A stretch of 64,000 nucleotides of DNA from Rhizobium sp. C1 (GTDB lineage: Bacteria; Pseudomonadota; Alphaproteobacteria; Rhizobiales; Rhizobiaceae): contig NZ_JAJNCY010000004.1 of assembly GCF_021026335.1 (NCBI RefSeq), forward strand, positions 186,001 through 250,000. The letters are read 5' to 3'. The translations under genes were made by a program, and so were the position numbers. Numbering within the stretch: position 1 is the stretch's first letter; the number at the start of each line of letters is the position of its first letter. The notes beneath the pieces were generated by a model, which searched no databases, was not told the DNA's origin, and saw only the letters and a list, made by a program, of their open reading frames with translations. Shown here one piece after another: positions 18,323 to 27,991 of the stretch.

Positions 18323-19620
18323 ATATCATCCTCGACGGCGGGGCGGATGCGCAGCTTGGTAATCCGGTTGCGCTCCCGCTTCATCACGATGAAGCGCTTG
18401 CCATAGAAGGTGAAGGCCTGCCGTTCGTCGGGAATGGATTTCGACTCGTGAATGACGAGGCCGGCGATCGTGGTCGCCTCTTCATCCGGCAGGTCCCAGT
18501 CAAGCGCGCGATTGAGATCGCGGATCGGGACTGAGCCATCCACCACCATCGACCCATCCGCCTCCTGGCGGACACCCTGCATGTCGAGGTCGTATTCGTC
18601 GGAGATATCGCCGACAATCTCTTCCAGAATATCTTCCAGGGTGACGAGACCCTGCACCTCGCCATATTCGTCGACGACGATCGCGAAATGGCCCTTGCGG
18701 CGCAGGAATGCGTTGAGCTGGTCTTTGAGATTCGTCGTGTCCGGCACGAACCACGGCTTCTGCGCAAGCTTGACGATATCGATCTTGGACGTGTCCGCGT
18801 CGACATCCGCCATCGCGCGCAGCAGGTCCTTCGCATGCAGCACGCCGATGATATTGTCGGTCGAGCCACGCCAGATCGGCATGCGCGTATAGGGGCTGTC
18901 GAGAATGATGCGGACATTGACGTCCACCGGATCGTCCGCATTGATGGCCCGCATCGCAACGCGATGCACCATGATGTCGGAGACCTCCAGTTCGCCGAGA
19001 TCGAGTACGCCGCCGAGACGGTCGCGGTCGGCCTTAACCACCGAGCCTTCCTTGTGGAGATAATCCACCGCGCCGCGCAACTCTTCATGTGCGGTGAGCA
19101 TCGAGACTTCGCTCGATAGCCTGACGCCGAAAAGGGCCAGGATCGCGCGCACCAGCCAATTCACCGCCGCCGAGACCGGGCCGACGACGAGAACGAAGAG
19201 GCGCACCATAGGCGCAACAGCAAGCGCAAAGCGGTCCGGCCCGGCAATCGCCCAGCTCTTCGGCAGGACTTCGGAGAAGACGACAACGATGGCCGAGGTG
19301 ACCAGCGTCGCGATCGCCACACCGGAATCGCCGAATACGTCGAGAAACAGGCTCGTCATCAGCGAGCCTGCCAGAATATTGACGATCGTATTGCCGATCA
19401 GCAGCGCCCCGATCAGCCGGTCACGCCGCTCGATCAGATGCGTCACGATATTAGCGCGCATCTCGCCATTGTTGCCCAACGTATGCATGCGCGACTTCGA
19501 CGTCGCGGTCAGCGCGGTTTCCGACCCCGAGAAAAAACCCGACAACAGCACCAGCGCAAGAATGCTGGCAATGCTGATCCAGTAATTTCCCAGAAAGCTC
19601 AGGACCGCGTCGAACATCAT
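18319..19620 (-). CDS. HlyC/CorC (CNNM/CBS) family transporter
   Basis: The 433-residue protein has an N-terminal CNNM membrane domain with four hydrophobic segments (starting YWISIASILALVLLSGFFSGSETA), a pair of CBS domains in the middle (MPIWRGSTDNIIGVLHAKDL and VVDEYGEVQGLVTLEDILEE) and a C-terminal CorC_HlyC domain. The family handles magnesium/cobalt export or ion homeostasis in the inner membrane. Its start overlaps the aroB stop (ATGA), so it is translationally coupled to the shikimate genes. Confidence 0.92.
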   Translation of the reverse strand: MMFDAVLSFLGNYWISIASILALVLLSGFFSGSETALTATSKSRMHTLGNNGEMRANIVTHLIERRDRLIGALLIGNTIVNILAGSLMTSLFLDVFGDSGVAIATLVTSAIVVVFSEVLPKSWAIAGPDRFALAVAPMVRLFVLVVGPVSAAVNWLVRAILALFGVRLSSEVSMLTAHEELRGAVDYLHKEGSVVKADRDRLGGVLDLGELEVSDIMVHRVAMRAINADDPVDVNVRIILDSPYTRMPIWRGSTDNIIGVLHAKDLLRAMADVDADTSKIDIVKLAQKPWFVPDTTNLKDQLNAFLRRKGHFAIVVDEYGEVQGLVTLEDILEEIVGDISDEYDLDMQGVRQEADGSMVVDGSVPIRDLNRALDWDLPDEEATTIAGLVIHESKSIPDERQAFTFYGKRFIVMKRERNRITKLRIRPAVEDDI

Positions 19621-20738
19621 AGGCCGAGTTTCTCCTCCAGGAAGCGAACGACTTCCGAAGCGGGGACGTCATCCGCGATGAAGGATTCGCCGATGCCGCG
19701 TGTGAGGATGAAGGTGAGCTTGCCGCCCTTCACCTTCTTGTCCTGCGCAATCGCCTCCATGAGCCGCTCGGCCGTCGGCCGCTCACCCGGAATTTCCTGC
19801 ATCGTGGTCGGTAGACCGACCTCCTTCAGATGGCGAATGACCCGCGCCGCCGCATCCGGGCTTGCGAGATTCATGCGCGCCGAAAATTCATGCGCCAGCA
19901 CCATGCCGATCGAAACGCCTTCGCCATGCACGAGCCGGGCGCTGTCGTACTGGGTGAAAGCCTCCAGCGCATGGCCGAACGTGTGTCCGAGATTGAGCAG
20001 CGCGCGGGCGCCGTTCTCGCGCTCGTCTGCCGCCACCACATCGGCCTTCGCCTGACAACTCGCGGCGACAGCCTCGATGCGAGCCTCACCGCCGGCAAAG
20101 ACATCGCGCCAGCTTTTCTCCAGCCAGGCAAAGAAGTCCGGCTTGTCGATGAGGCCATATTTGGCGACTTCCGCATAACCGGCGCGGAACTCGCGCGGGG
20201 TGAGCGTATCGAGCACATCGGTATCGGCCAACACGAGGTCCGGCTGGTGGAAAACGCCGACAAGGTTCTTGCCGTGCCGCGTGTTGATGCCCGTCTTGCC
20301 CCCAACGGAACTGTCGACCTGCGAGAGAAGCGAGGTCGGCACCTGGATGAAGCGTGAGCCGCGCCTTACGATGCCGGCCGCAAACCCCGTCAGGTCGCCG
20401 ATGACCCCACCGCCCAGCGCAATCACGGCATCGCCGCGCTCGATGCGCGCTTCCAGAACATGGTCGACCACGCTGATCAGATGCTCGAAGCTCTTCGTCT
20501 TCTCGCCCGCCGGAAGCGTGAGCGAGGTCGCCGTAAGTCCAGACTGACTGAGACTTTCCATGAGCGCGGGCAGATAGCGCGCGCCGACATTCTCGTCGGT
20601 GATGATCGCAAGCTTGCGGCCCTTCAGGCGCGCAGAAATCTCGCGCCCTGCCGAGGCAATCAGGCCGGGGCCGATCAGGATGTCATAGGAACGGTCTCCG
20701 AGCGGGACGCGGACGGTGCGTTTTGCTTCAGCCAGCAT
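19617..20738 (-). CDS. aroB: 3-dehydroquinate synthase
   Basis: AroB closes DAHP to 3-dehydroquinate, step two of the shikimate pathway, using NAD and a metal. Visible motifs are the NAD-binding GGGVIGDLTGFAA, the PTSLLSQVDSSVGGKTGIN active-site loop and the metal-ligand histidines in NLGHTFGHALE and LVHGEGVS. The 373-residue start at 20738 is preferred because AGAGG lies just upstream and homologous sequence begins there. It overlaps aroK by 11 bases and hlyC by four. Confidence 0.97.
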   Translation of the reverse strand: MLAEAKRTVRVPLGDRSYDILIGPGLIASAGREISARLKGRKLAIITDENVGARYLPALMESLSQSGLTATSLTLPAGEKTKSFEHLISVVDHVLEARIERGDAVIALGGGVIGDLTGFAAGIVRRGSRFIQVPTSLLSQVDSSVGGKTGINTRHGKNLVGVFHQPDLVLADTDVLDTLTPREFRAGYAEVAKYGLIDKPDFFAWLEKSWRDVFAGGEARIEAVAASCQAKADVVAADERENGARALLNLGHTFGHALEAFTQYDSARLVHGEGVSIGMVLAHEFSARMNLASPDAAARVIRHLKEVGLPTTMQEIPGERPTAERLMEAIAQDKKVKGGKLTFILTRGIGESFIADDVPASEVVRFLEEKLGL

Positions 20739-21333
20739 GGTCGGCCTCTTGAATGGATGCGGGAACGGCATGGGCGGCGATAGCCTCCAGCACTTCCAGC
20801 AGGATGACTTCCTTCTTGGCGTCGCGCGACATCACTTCGATATCGGCCTCCGCATAGATCGGATAGCGCGCCGCCATCAGGTTGGCGAGCGTTTCGCGCG
20901 GATTGGTCGTTTTCAGCAGCGGACGATTATCGCGCTTCGAAACCCTGGCCCACAGCGTTTCCAGATCGGCATTGATCCAGACAGTCAGCGCGCCCATCTC
21001 GCGGATCACCCGGCGGGTATTGTCGTTGACGAAGGCCCCGCCGCCGGTTGAAATCACGCGCGGCCCGGTCTTCAGCAGCCGCTCGATCACGCGGGTTTCC
21101 AGAGCACGGAACTCCGGCTCACCATAGGCCGCAAAAAGCTCGTTGATCGTCATGCGCGAGACGCGCTCGATCTCGTGATCTGAATCGACGAAGGGAATTT
21201 CAAGTGCCTGCGCGGCTATCTTGCCGATGGCGGATTTGCCAGCCCCCATGAGACCGACAAAGACGAGGTCGCGTTTGCCCAGCGCCTGCCGGGCCCGCGT
21301 CACCACATCGTCCTCATGCACCGTCTCGGCCAC
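20728..21333 (-). CDS. aroK: Shikimate kinase
   Basis: AroK phosphorylates shikimate at the 3-hydroxyl with ATP. The 201-residue protein has Walker A GLMGAGKSAIG, the shikimate-contacting DSDHEIE, GEPEFRALE, the STGGGAF loop and the lid arginine region RPLL. The N-terminus is about 20 residues longer than in E. coli, as is common in rhizobia. The order aroK-aroB-hlyC with overlapping ends indicates one operon, divergent from the xerD unit. Confidence 0.96.
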   Translation of the reverse strand: MAETVHEDDVVTRARQALGKRDLVFVGLMGAGKSAIGKIAAQALEIPFVDSDHEIERVSRMTINELFAAYGEPEFRALETRVIERLLKTGPRVISTGGGAFVNDNTRRVIREMGALTVWINADLETLWARVSKRDNRPLLKTTNPRETLANLMAARYPIYAEADIEVMSRDAKKEVILLEVLEAIAAHAVPASIQEADHAG

Positions 21334-21468
21334 GCTTCATCCTCAAGTCTTGCCGTCTCTTCAGTTCCTATCGGCAAAAGCGCCGCAGGCGTCAAGTGCG
21401 GCTCGGCTTGTGTTACCCGTGCGGAGACCGCATATAGACAAAAGCTCGATTCGCTTGCGGGATTTCCG

Positions 21469-21627
21469 ATGCCCACTCTGTTCCGCCTCATGCTCTGGTG
21501 CGCGATGATCGCCGGGACCGGTTATGCGATCCTCTATGTCCTGGCCTATGGTGTTCAGCCGACCCCGCGGGAGGCTTACGTGAAAATCCCCTCTGAGCGG
21601 GTCAACACCCAGCCGGCGAGCCAGTGA
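21469..21627 (+). CDS. Small single-pass membrane protein before xerD
   Basis: A 52-residue product with one membrane segment ([20 protein letters not shown]) and a short polar tail containing [14 protein letters not shown]. Rhizobial genomes carry similar short proteins upstream of xerD, sometimes misnamed histidine kinase. Its stop codon lies one base before the xerD start codon, so the two are likely translated together. Function unknown; the small size makes the call moderately confident. Confidence 0.65.
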   Translation: MPTLFRLMLWCAMIAGTGYAILYVLAYGVQPTPREAYVKIPSERVNTQPASQ

Positions 21628-21628
21628 C

Positions 21629-22579
21629 ATGGCCGACCTGTCGGGCGCCCATGTCGAAGCTTTTCTGGAAATGATGAGCGCCGAGCGGGGTGCTGCACAA
21701 AACACGCTCGCCTCCTACAAGCGCGACCTCGATGACGCCCGCGCTTTCATGAAGCGGCGGGGTGTCGCATTGACGGAAGCGGCCTCCGCCGATCTTTCCG
21801 CCTACCTGACGGATCTCGCCGCTCAAGGGTTCGAAACTTCGTCTCAGGCCCGGCGACTGTCGGCGCTTCGGCAATTCTACAAGTTTCTTTACGCGGAAAA
21901 CCTGCGCGGCGACGACCCGTCCGGGATCATCGATGCGCCGAAGAAAAGCCGGCCGCTCCCGAAAATCCTCCACGAGGACACTGTCGGCAAGATGCTGACG
22001 CTGGCCGCCGAAGAGGCGCAGCGCCCTGGCCCCGGCCAGACGGACCGCCTGCGCATGGCCGCCCTTCTCGAACTTCTCTACGCGACCGGCATGCGCGTCA
22101 GCGAACTCGTCTCCCTGCCCGCCCGCGTGCTGAACGGCGAAGGCCGCTTTCTGCTAATCAAGGGCAAGGGCAACAAGGAGCGCATGGTGCCCTTGTCGCG
22201 CCCTGCCATCGCCGCGCTCGATGCCTATGGCGCAGCCCTGAAAGCGGAAGCCGCAGCCAAGGATGGACCCGAGAGCCCGTGGCTCTTCCCCGCCCGGAGC
22301 AAGGAAGGTTATCTGCCGCGCCAGGTCTTCGCCCGCGATCTCAAGGCGCTCGCGGCCCGCGCCGGCGTTCCGGCCGCTGCCGTCTCGCCGCATGTGCTGC
22401 GCCACGCCTTTGCCAGCCACCTTCTGCAGAACGGCGCGGACCTGCGCGCCGTGCAGGAACTACTGGGCCATTCCGACATTTCAACCACACAGATCTACAC
22501 GCATGTGCTGGATGAACAGCTGCAGAAATTGGTCCACGAACATCACCCCCTTGCAAAAAAGCCAAAAACCGACGATTAG
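21629..22579 (+). CDS. xerD: Site-specific tyrosine recombinase XerD
   Basis: XerD works with XerC at dif to resolve chromosome dimers at division. The 316-residue protein shows the N-terminal SAM-like core-binding domain and the catalytic residues R156 (ATGMRVSEL), K180 (LIKGKGNK), H255/R258 ([10 protein letters not shown]), H281 (LLGHSDIS) and nucleophile Y290 (TTQIYTHV). The short length and absence of a neighbouring att site or phage genes argue for the chromosomal recombinase, not an island integrase. Confidence 0.93.
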   Translation: MADLSGAHVEAFLEMMSAERGAAQNTLASYKRDLDDARAFMKRRGVALTEAASADLSAYLTDLAAQGFETSSQARRLSALRQFYKFLYAENLRGDDPSGIIDAPKKSRPLPKILHEDTVGKMLTLAAEEAQRPGPGQTDRLRMAALLELLYATGMRVSELVSLPARVLNGEGRFLLIKGKGNKERMVPLSRPAIAALDAYGAALKAEAAAKDGPESPWLFPARSKEGYLPRQVFARDLKALAARAGVPAAAVSPHVLRHAFASHLLQNGADLRAVQELLGHSDISTTQIYTHVLDEQLQKLVHEHHPLAKKPKTDD

Positions 22580-22655
22580 GGTCCGCGTAAACTGAAGCTG
22601 CCAGCGCTTGAAGCGCGGCTCACGCGCGCGCCACGTAGCGACCGGAACGGATCAG

Positions 22656-23603
22656 ATGCACAATTACCTCGACTTCGAAAAGCCGATCTCCGACCTGGAA
22701 GGCAAGATCATTGAGCTGAAGAAGCTGGCAGAACAGGACGACAGCGTCGACACGTCCGAAGAAATCCAGAAGCTGGAAGCCCGCGCCCATGAGGCGATGG
22801 TGGAAATCTATGCCAAGCTTTCCGCATGGCAGAAGACACAGGTGGCCCGCCATCCGCAGCGCCCGCATTTCATCGACTACATGGAAGCGCTCTTCGAGGA
22901 CTTCACGCCGCTCGCCGGCGACCGCGCCTTTGCCGAAGACGCCGCCATCCAGGCAGGCCTTGCCCGCTTTCGCGGCCAGCCGGTCGCGCTGATCGGCCAG
23001 GAAAAGGGCAACGACACGAAGTCCCGCATCAAGCACAATTTCGGCAGCCCACGTCCGGAAGGCTATCGCAAGGCAATTCGCGTCATGGAACTGGCCGACC
23101 GCTTCGGCCTGCCGATCGTCTCGCTGATCGACACCGCCGGCGCCTATCCGGGCGTTGACGCCGAAGAACGCGGCCAGGCGGAAGCCATCGCCCGCTCGAC
23201 GGAAATGTGCCTTAACGTCAAGGTGCCTGTCATCTGCATCGTGCTCGGCGAAGGCGGCTCCGGCGGCGCAATTGCAATCGCCACCGGCAACCGCGTCTAC
23301 ATGCTCGAACATGCGATCTACAGCGTGATCTCGCCGGAAGGTGCGGCCTCGATCCTGTGGCGCGATTCCGCGCGCGCCAAGGAAGCCGCGACCAGCATGA
23401 AGATCACCGCCGAAGACCTCAAGGGCCTCGGCGTTATCGATGGCATCATTCCGGAACCCGTCGGCGGTGCGCATCGCGATCCGGAAGCCGTGATTGCTGC
23501 GACGGGCGATGTGATTGCCCGCGCGCTCGCGGATCTGAAGGGCGTGAAGGACCTGCGCAAGCAGCGGCGCGAGAAGTTCCTGGCCATCGGCCGGAATCTC
23601 TAA
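22656..23603 (+). CDS. accA: Acetyl-CoA carboxylase carboxyltransferase subunit alpha
   Basis: AccA is half of the carboxyltransferase that moves CO2 from biotin to acetyl-CoA, the first committed step of fatty-acid synthesis. The 315-residue product starts MHNYLDFEKPI, the standard N-terminus, and contains the oxyanion-hole glycines in GEGGSGGAIAIA and the SPEGAASILWRD segment. The longer frame to 22608 is unsupported. accD is not in the window. Confidence 0.97.
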   Translation: MHNYLDFEKPISDLEGKIIELKKLAEQDDSVDTSEEIQKLEARAHEAMVEIYAKLSAWQKTQVARHPQRPHFIDYMEALFEDFTPLAGDRAFAEDAAIQAGLARFRGQPVALIGQEKGNDTKSRIKHNFGSPRPEGYRKAIRVMELADRFGLPIVSLIDTAGAYPGVDAEERGQAEAIARSTEMCLNVKVPVICIVLGEGGSGGAIAIATGNRVYMLEHAIYSVISPEGAASILWRDSARAKEAATSMKITAEDLKGLGVIDGIIPEPVGGAHRDPEAVIAATGDVIARALADLKGVKDLRKQRREKFLAIGRNL

Positions 23604-23862
23604 GGGAAGGGCGCGTTAGCCCCTCCCGTCCCTGAAACGTCGCATGAAGACGGTCGGCAAGCGGAAATTCGTGTTTTAGCTGGTCACAGTCTTTCCACAT
23701 TTGCCCAAACTTCAACACAATTGACCTGTTTGGAGTGGATAAGTTCGAATCCATCCTCCGGCGGTGCGTCCTGATAAGGTCCGCTTAACGATTTGTGAAC
23801 TATAACAAGGCTGCCGGAACTGTTTGCCCGGCCCTCACGTGTCAGTTTATCGAGCGGTGAAT

Positions 23863-25050
23863 ATGCGGTTCAAAGCCTTCGTCATCATGGCCTTCGCGGC
23901 GACCATGCTTTCGGCGTGTCAGCAGGAAGATGTGCTGGACGTATCGCGTCTCCAGGGCAAGCCGGAGTTGCGCCTCACCAACGCGACGCTCTCGCGCATG
24001 AAGGCGCTGAACATGGATCGGAATTCGCCGATCATGATCCGCATCTTTAAAGAGGAAGGCGTGATGGAGGTCTGGAAAGCCAACGCGTCCAACCGCTATG
24101 CGCTCCTGAAGAGCTATCAGATCTGTGCCTGGTCGGGCATGCTGGGGCCGAAGAAGAAGGAAGGCGACCGACAGGCGCCAGAGGGCTTCTACGACATCAC
24201 CAAGGCGCAGATGAACCCGAATTCACGCTATTATCTCGCCTTCAACATCGGCTATCCGAACGCCTATGACCGCTCGCTCAACCGCGGCGGCACGAACCTT
24301 ATGGTGCATGGCGCCTGCTCGTCGTCCGGCTGCTATTCGATGACGGATGCGCAGGTGCAGGAAATCTTTGCTCTCGCCAACGACGCCTTTGCCGGCGGCC
24401 AGCAGGCCTTCCAGATCCAGGCCCTGCCCTTCCGCATGACGGCTGACAACATGGCCCGCCACAAGAACAGCCCGAATATCGACTTCTGGAAGATGCTGAA
24501 GATCGGCTACGACCAGTTCGAGATCAGCCATCGCCCGCCGGTCGTCAATGTCTGCAATCACACCTACGTCTTCAACCAGATCGCTGCCCCCGGTCAGAGC
24601 TTCAATCCGTCGGGCGCCTGCCCCGCCACCTCGACGCCGCCGGAAATGGCGCAGGCCTATTCCGCCTATGAAGCGAAATACAACACCGACTATGCCGCAG
24701 CCGAAAAGAAATATGCTGGCTATATCTGGGATGAACCGACCGAAGCACAGCGCAAGGCCGCCGTTGCTGGTCTCAAGAAGAAGAGCACAGACCTCGCCTT
24801 CGCGCCCACCGGCAACGGCCTTCAGGCCGGCAAGCTGGTGAAGATCGAGGAATTCCAGGCGGAAGAGCAGAAGCGCGCCCAGACCGAAGCCGACAAGGCA
24901 CTGGCCGAAGCCGCCATCAAGGCCGTGGAGAAGACCAAGCGCGCGCCGGTGCCACAGGCAAACCCGATCGTGCCTGCCGCCCAGCCGACCACCGCGAGCA
25001 TCGCCTCGAACGTTCCGGAAAACCGCCCCTTCTGGAAGCTCTGGAACTGA
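23863..25050 (+). CDS. L,D-transpeptidase (YafK/ErfK-like) lipoprotein
   Basis: The 395-residue product has a signal peptide with the lipobox LSAC (C19), a YkuD-type catalytic domain with H149 in MVHGACSSSGC and the nucleophile C157, and a long Ala/Lys-rich coiled-coil tail. L,D-transpeptidases make 3-3 peptidoglycan cross-links or attach proteins to the wall; 3-3 links are abundant in Rhizobiaceae. The exact acceptor is unknown. The ATG at 23863 is chosen because it places the signal peptide at the N-terminus. Confidence 0.88.
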   Translation: MRFKAFVIMAFAATMLSACQQEDVLDVSRLQGKPELRLTNATLSRMKALNMDRNSPIMIRIFKEEGVMEVWKANASNRYALLKSYQICAWSGMLGPKKKEGDRQAPEGFYDITKAQMNPNSRYYLAFNIGYPNAYDRSLNRGGTNLMVHGACSSSGCYSMTDAQVQEIFALANDAFAGGQQAFQIQALPFRMTADNMARHKNSPNIDFWKMLKIGYDQFEISHRPPVVNVCNHTYVFNQIAAPGQSFNPSGACPATSTPPEMAQAYSAYEAKYNTDYAAAEKKYAGYIWDEPTEAQRKAAVAGLKKKSTDLAFAPTGNGLQAGKLVKIEEFQAEEQKRAQTEADKALAEAAIKAVEKTKRAPVPQANPIVPAAQPTTASIASNVPENRPFWKLWN

Positions 25051-25055
25051 CCGGC

Positions 25056-25301
25056 ATGTCCGGTCAGACGCCTGAAAAACCCGACCTCATCCTCGACCTC
25101 AAGGGCCTCAAATGCCCCCTGCCGGTCTTGCGCACCCGCAAGGCTCTGAAACCGCTTTTGCCCGGCTTAATCATCGAAATCGAAACCACCGACCCGCTGG
25201 CCGGCCTCGACATCCCGCATATGTGCAATGAGGATGGGCATGTGCTGGTGTTTTCGGAGCGGACGGAGACGGGGCATCGGTTTCGGGTACGACGGGGCTG
25301 A
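25056..25301 (+). CDS. TusA/SirA-like sulfurtransferase family protein
   Basis: An 81-residue protein with the TusA signature LDLKGLKCPLPVLRTRKAL; C20 is the persulfide cysteine. TusA passes sulfur to 2-thiouridine synthesis in tRNA and to other acceptors. The LIIEIETTDPLAGLDIPHMC segment (residues 38-57) completes the two-layer fold. It starts five bases after the L,D-transpeptidase stop and is likely cotranscribed. Which sulfur pathway it serves is not shown by the neighbours. Confidence 0.9.
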   Translation: MSGQTPEKPDLILDLKGLKCPLPVLRTRKALKPLLPGLIIEIETTDPLAGLDIPHMCNEDGHVLVFSERTETGHRFRVRRG

Positions 25302-25315
25302 GGCAGCGGAAACGC

Positions 25316-25505
25316 CCCCCTCTCTCGGGATTTCTAACACTTAGCCTGCGACTCAATGTAAGAAATCCCTTTTTCCCCCACCAAGGGGGAGATTGGAGCA
25401 AGCGGCAGCCTCACACTCCCCATCTCCCCACTTGTGGGGGAGAAAGCAAAAACAAGGTCTTAGCCGCAGGCTAAGTCGTAGATTTTGCAAGCGAGGGGGT
25501 CTGCC
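25316..25505. repeat. Composite intergenic repeat between convergent genes
   Basis: Contains two palindromic modules, CCCCCACCAAGGGGGA and TCTCCCCACTTGTGGGGGAGA-like arms, flanked by a related inverted pair with TTAGCCTGCGACT and AGCCGCAGGCTAAGTCG. A diverged relative of the outer module (AGTGCTAGATTTTCC...GAGGGGG) recurs at 52018-52057. It has no coding content. Confidence 0.55.
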
Positions 25506-25521
25506 ACAACCTCAACGCCCT

Positions 25522-26694
25522 CTAAAACTTCATCCCCGGCACCGCCAGCGGATTGTCCGTCAGCGCGGCGCGATCCGCCCCGCCGACACGTGGCTTTCCG
25601 ATGAACGCATCAAACAGCTCACGCACGAAATCCTCTTCGAGGTCCTTGGTGATGAGCACCAGACGCGTGCGCCGATCCTCGCCAGGCCAGGCCTCCAGCC
25701 GCGCCGGCGGGTGGAGCGTCGATTGGGCGGCATGCAGCACCAGCGGGCGGGATGGGTCGTCGGAGAGCATGACAATCGCCTTCATGCGCAACAGTTTCTC
25801 GCCGTGGGCCGAGCGCAGCAGGTCGACAAACATCGCTACGGCGTTCCGGTCGATCGGCTGGTCATGCACGATGGAGAATGAGCGGATGCTGGCGTCGTGA
25901 CGGTTCAGGTCGTCATGATGATGGTGATGGTGGCCATGGGCGTGATGTGCATGATTGTGGTCGTGCCCGTGATGATGGTCGTGGTCATGCTCATGATGCC
26001 CATGGTCATCGTGATGATGATCCTGCGCCTTGTCCTCCTGCGCCAGCCAGCGGGCCACATCCGGGCTCTTGGCCGTCACGTCGAAATAGCCGGCCTGGAG
26101 CAACGGAGCCATCCCCGCCTCGACACCATCGGCATCGACAATCCGCGCATTGGGATTGATCGCCATCAGCCGCGCCGCCAACGCGCTGACCTCCGACGCC
26201 TCGGCCATCGTCGACTTGGAAATCACCAGCCGGTCGGCCACCGCTGCCTGCCGGCGCGCCTCCTCGTGATTGTCGAGCGAGCGCATGCCGTTCAGCGCAT
26301 CGATGACCGTTACCACACCGTCGAGATGGAAATTCTGCGCGAGAACCGGATTGCCGATGACCGATTGCAGCACCGGCACCGGATCGGCAAGCCCGGTCGT
26401 CTCGATGACGACGCGTGAGATCGGCTTCATCTTGCCCGTCTGCATCAGGTCAATGAACGAGGCCAGCGTATCGACCAGTTCACCGCGCACCGTGCAGCAG
26501 AGGCACCCGTCGGACAACTCCACCATCTGGTCGCCGGAGGTTTCGACCAGCATGTGGTCGATGCCGACATCGCCGAATTCGTTGATGATCACCGCGCAGT
26601 CTGACAACTGCCGGTCCTTGAGCAGCCGGTTGAGCAGCGTCGATTTGCCCGCGCCGAGAAAGCCGGTGATGATGGAAACGGGGATGCTTTTCAC
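25522..26694 (-). CDS. G3E-family GTPase (CobW/zinc metallochaperone-like) with His-rich loop
   Basis: The 390-residue protein has Walker A GFLGAGKST (11-19), the metal motif GCLCC with C64, C66 and C67, the guanine-base region and a CobW_C domain at the end. Between the two domains lies a stretch with 23 histidines in residues 226-260. Such G3E proteins deliver zinc (or cobalt) to client enzymes. No cobalamin gene is adjacent; the gene follows dacA by nine bases on the same strand. A zinc role is more likely than cobalt, but the metal cannot be read from sequence. Confidence 0.92.
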   Translation of the reverse strand: MKSIPVSIITGFLGAGKSTLLNRLLKDRQLSDCAVIINEFGDVGIDHMLVETSGDQMVELSDGCLCCTVRGELVDTLASFIDLMQTGKMKPISRVVIETTGLADPVPVLQSVIGNPVLAQNFHLDGVVTVIDALNGMRSLDNHEEARRQAAVADRLVISKSTMAEASEVSALAARLMAINPNARIVDADGVEAGMAPLLQAGYFDVTAKSPDVARWLAQEDKAQDHHHDDHGHHEHDHDHHHGHDHNHAHHAHGHHHHHHDDLNRHDASIRSFSIVHDQPIDRNAVAMFVDLLRSAHGEKLLRMKAIVMLSDDPSRPLVLHAAQSTLHPPARLEAWPGEDRRTRLVLITKDLEEDFVRELFDAFIGKPRVGGADRAALTDNPLAVPGMKF

Positions 26695-26703
26695 GGAAGC
26701 ACC

Positions 26704-27822
26704 TTATTGTTGCGACGGGCGCGGCTTGGGGATCGGGATTCGCTTGAGCTTCGGCCCGCCATCGCCCTGCTCTATACCGTCACCCTGCGCGGCGCTCGGC
26801 TCCGGCGGCAGCAGATTGGCGACCACGAAACGCGGATCGTGATCCATTTCGTGCAGGTAGGGCGATTTGAGCTTCATCTTGCCGTCTTCGTCGCGGCCTT
26901 CGGAGCGCACCTGCGCGGCCTTCGGATTGCAGATCTCGTTGCGCACATCCGCCACCTGATCGCGCGTCGCGCCGTAAGGGGCGAGCGTTGCCAGCGTATC
27001 GGTGCCGGTCTCGGGCTTGGTGAGACCGAGCTGCATCAGATCGGCGGCCTGATCGGCGCGCCCACCCAGGCTGTCGGCGCCCAGCACGACAGCAACCACG
27101 GTGCGGCCATTGCGGGTGGCCGAGCCGATCTGGTTGAAGCCCGACGAGCAGATGAAGCCGGTCTTCATCCCGTCCGCGCCGTCGAAACGACCGATCAGCA
27201 GATTGTAATTTGTGTATTTCTTGGTGCCGTTGATGAAGCCTTCCACCGAAAAATAGCCCGCATACTCCGGAAACTCGCGCCGTAATGCGACGGTCAGGAC
27301 AGCAAGATCGCGTGCAGTGGTATATTGGCCTTCCTGCGGCATGCCGTTGGCATTGACGAAATGGGTGGAAAACATGCCGAGCCGCGCGGCTTCCGCATTC
27401 ATCATCGACACGAAATTCTCGTCCGAGCCGCCGACAGCCTCGCCGACCGCCATCGCGATATCATTGGCGGACTTGACCAGCATGATCGTCAGCGCCGTGT
27501 TCATGGTCATCCGCGCGCCGGGCTTGAAATACATTTTGCTCGGCTTCTGGGCTGCCGCCTGCTTGGACATGACAACGGGCGTGTCCAGCGTGATGCGGCC
27601 GCTTTTCAGGGCCTTGAAGGTGACATAAGCGGTCATCAGCTTGGTCAGCGAAGCAGGATACCAGCGCTGGAACGCTTCCTGATGATAGATGACGCGGCCC
27701 GTCGCCACATCGACAACAATCTTCGGATTGGCAAATGCATCCGCAGGCACGGCGACGGTTGCCGCCAGAGCCAGCGCAACCGCGCCGCCCATGATCTTCT
27801 GCAGGATACCGACCGCTGCCAT
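26704..27822 (-). CDS. D-alanyl-D-alanine carboxypeptidase (DacA/PBP5-6 family)
   Basis: This secreted penicillin-binding protein trims the terminal D-Ala from peptidoglycan stem peptides. A signal peptide (to about residue 30) precedes the S11 serine-peptidase domain with the three motifs SLTK (S58-K61), SAN (118-120) and KTG (220-222). The 372-residue chain ends in a basic Pro-rich tail (KLKRIPIPKPRPSQQ) rather than a classic amphipathic membrane anchor. It forms a two-gene unit with the His-rich GTPase. Confidence 0.93.
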   Translation of the reverse strand: MAAVGILQKIMGGAVALALAATVAVPADAFANPKIVVDVATGRVIYHQEAFQRWYPASLTKLMTAYVTFKALKSGRITLDTPVVMSKQAAAQKPSKMYFKPGARMTMNTALTIMLVKSANDIAMAVGEAVGGSDENFVSMMNAEAARLGMFSTHFVNANGMPQEGQYTTARDLAVLTVALRREFPEYAGYFSVEGFINGTKKYTNYNLLIGRFDGADGMKTGFICSSGFNQIGSATRNGRTVVAVVLGADSLGGRADQAADLMQLGLTKPETGTDTLATLAPYGATRDQVADVRNEICNPKAAQVRSEGRDEDGKMKLKSPYLHEMDHDPRFVVANLLPPEPSAAQGDGIEQGDGGPKLKRIPIPKPRPSQQ

Positions 27823-27991
27823 TTGTAAAACTCCTTGAAACGAATGCCTGTCGCTCGAAACGCCCGGCCTTTTACCCTATATGCCGGATGGAGGCAAAGG
27901 CCATTGATTGATTTGCCCTGCCGGTCCAAGATCGGAGACAAGGGCGCGTGACCGCCGCCGAATAACCATCAATGACGACAGGAATTCGACC

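Noticed and set aside
21629-22579. Phage or island integrase
   Set aside because: The tyrosine recombinase has the size and motifs of XerD, and no att repeat, tRNA or phage genes are nearby.
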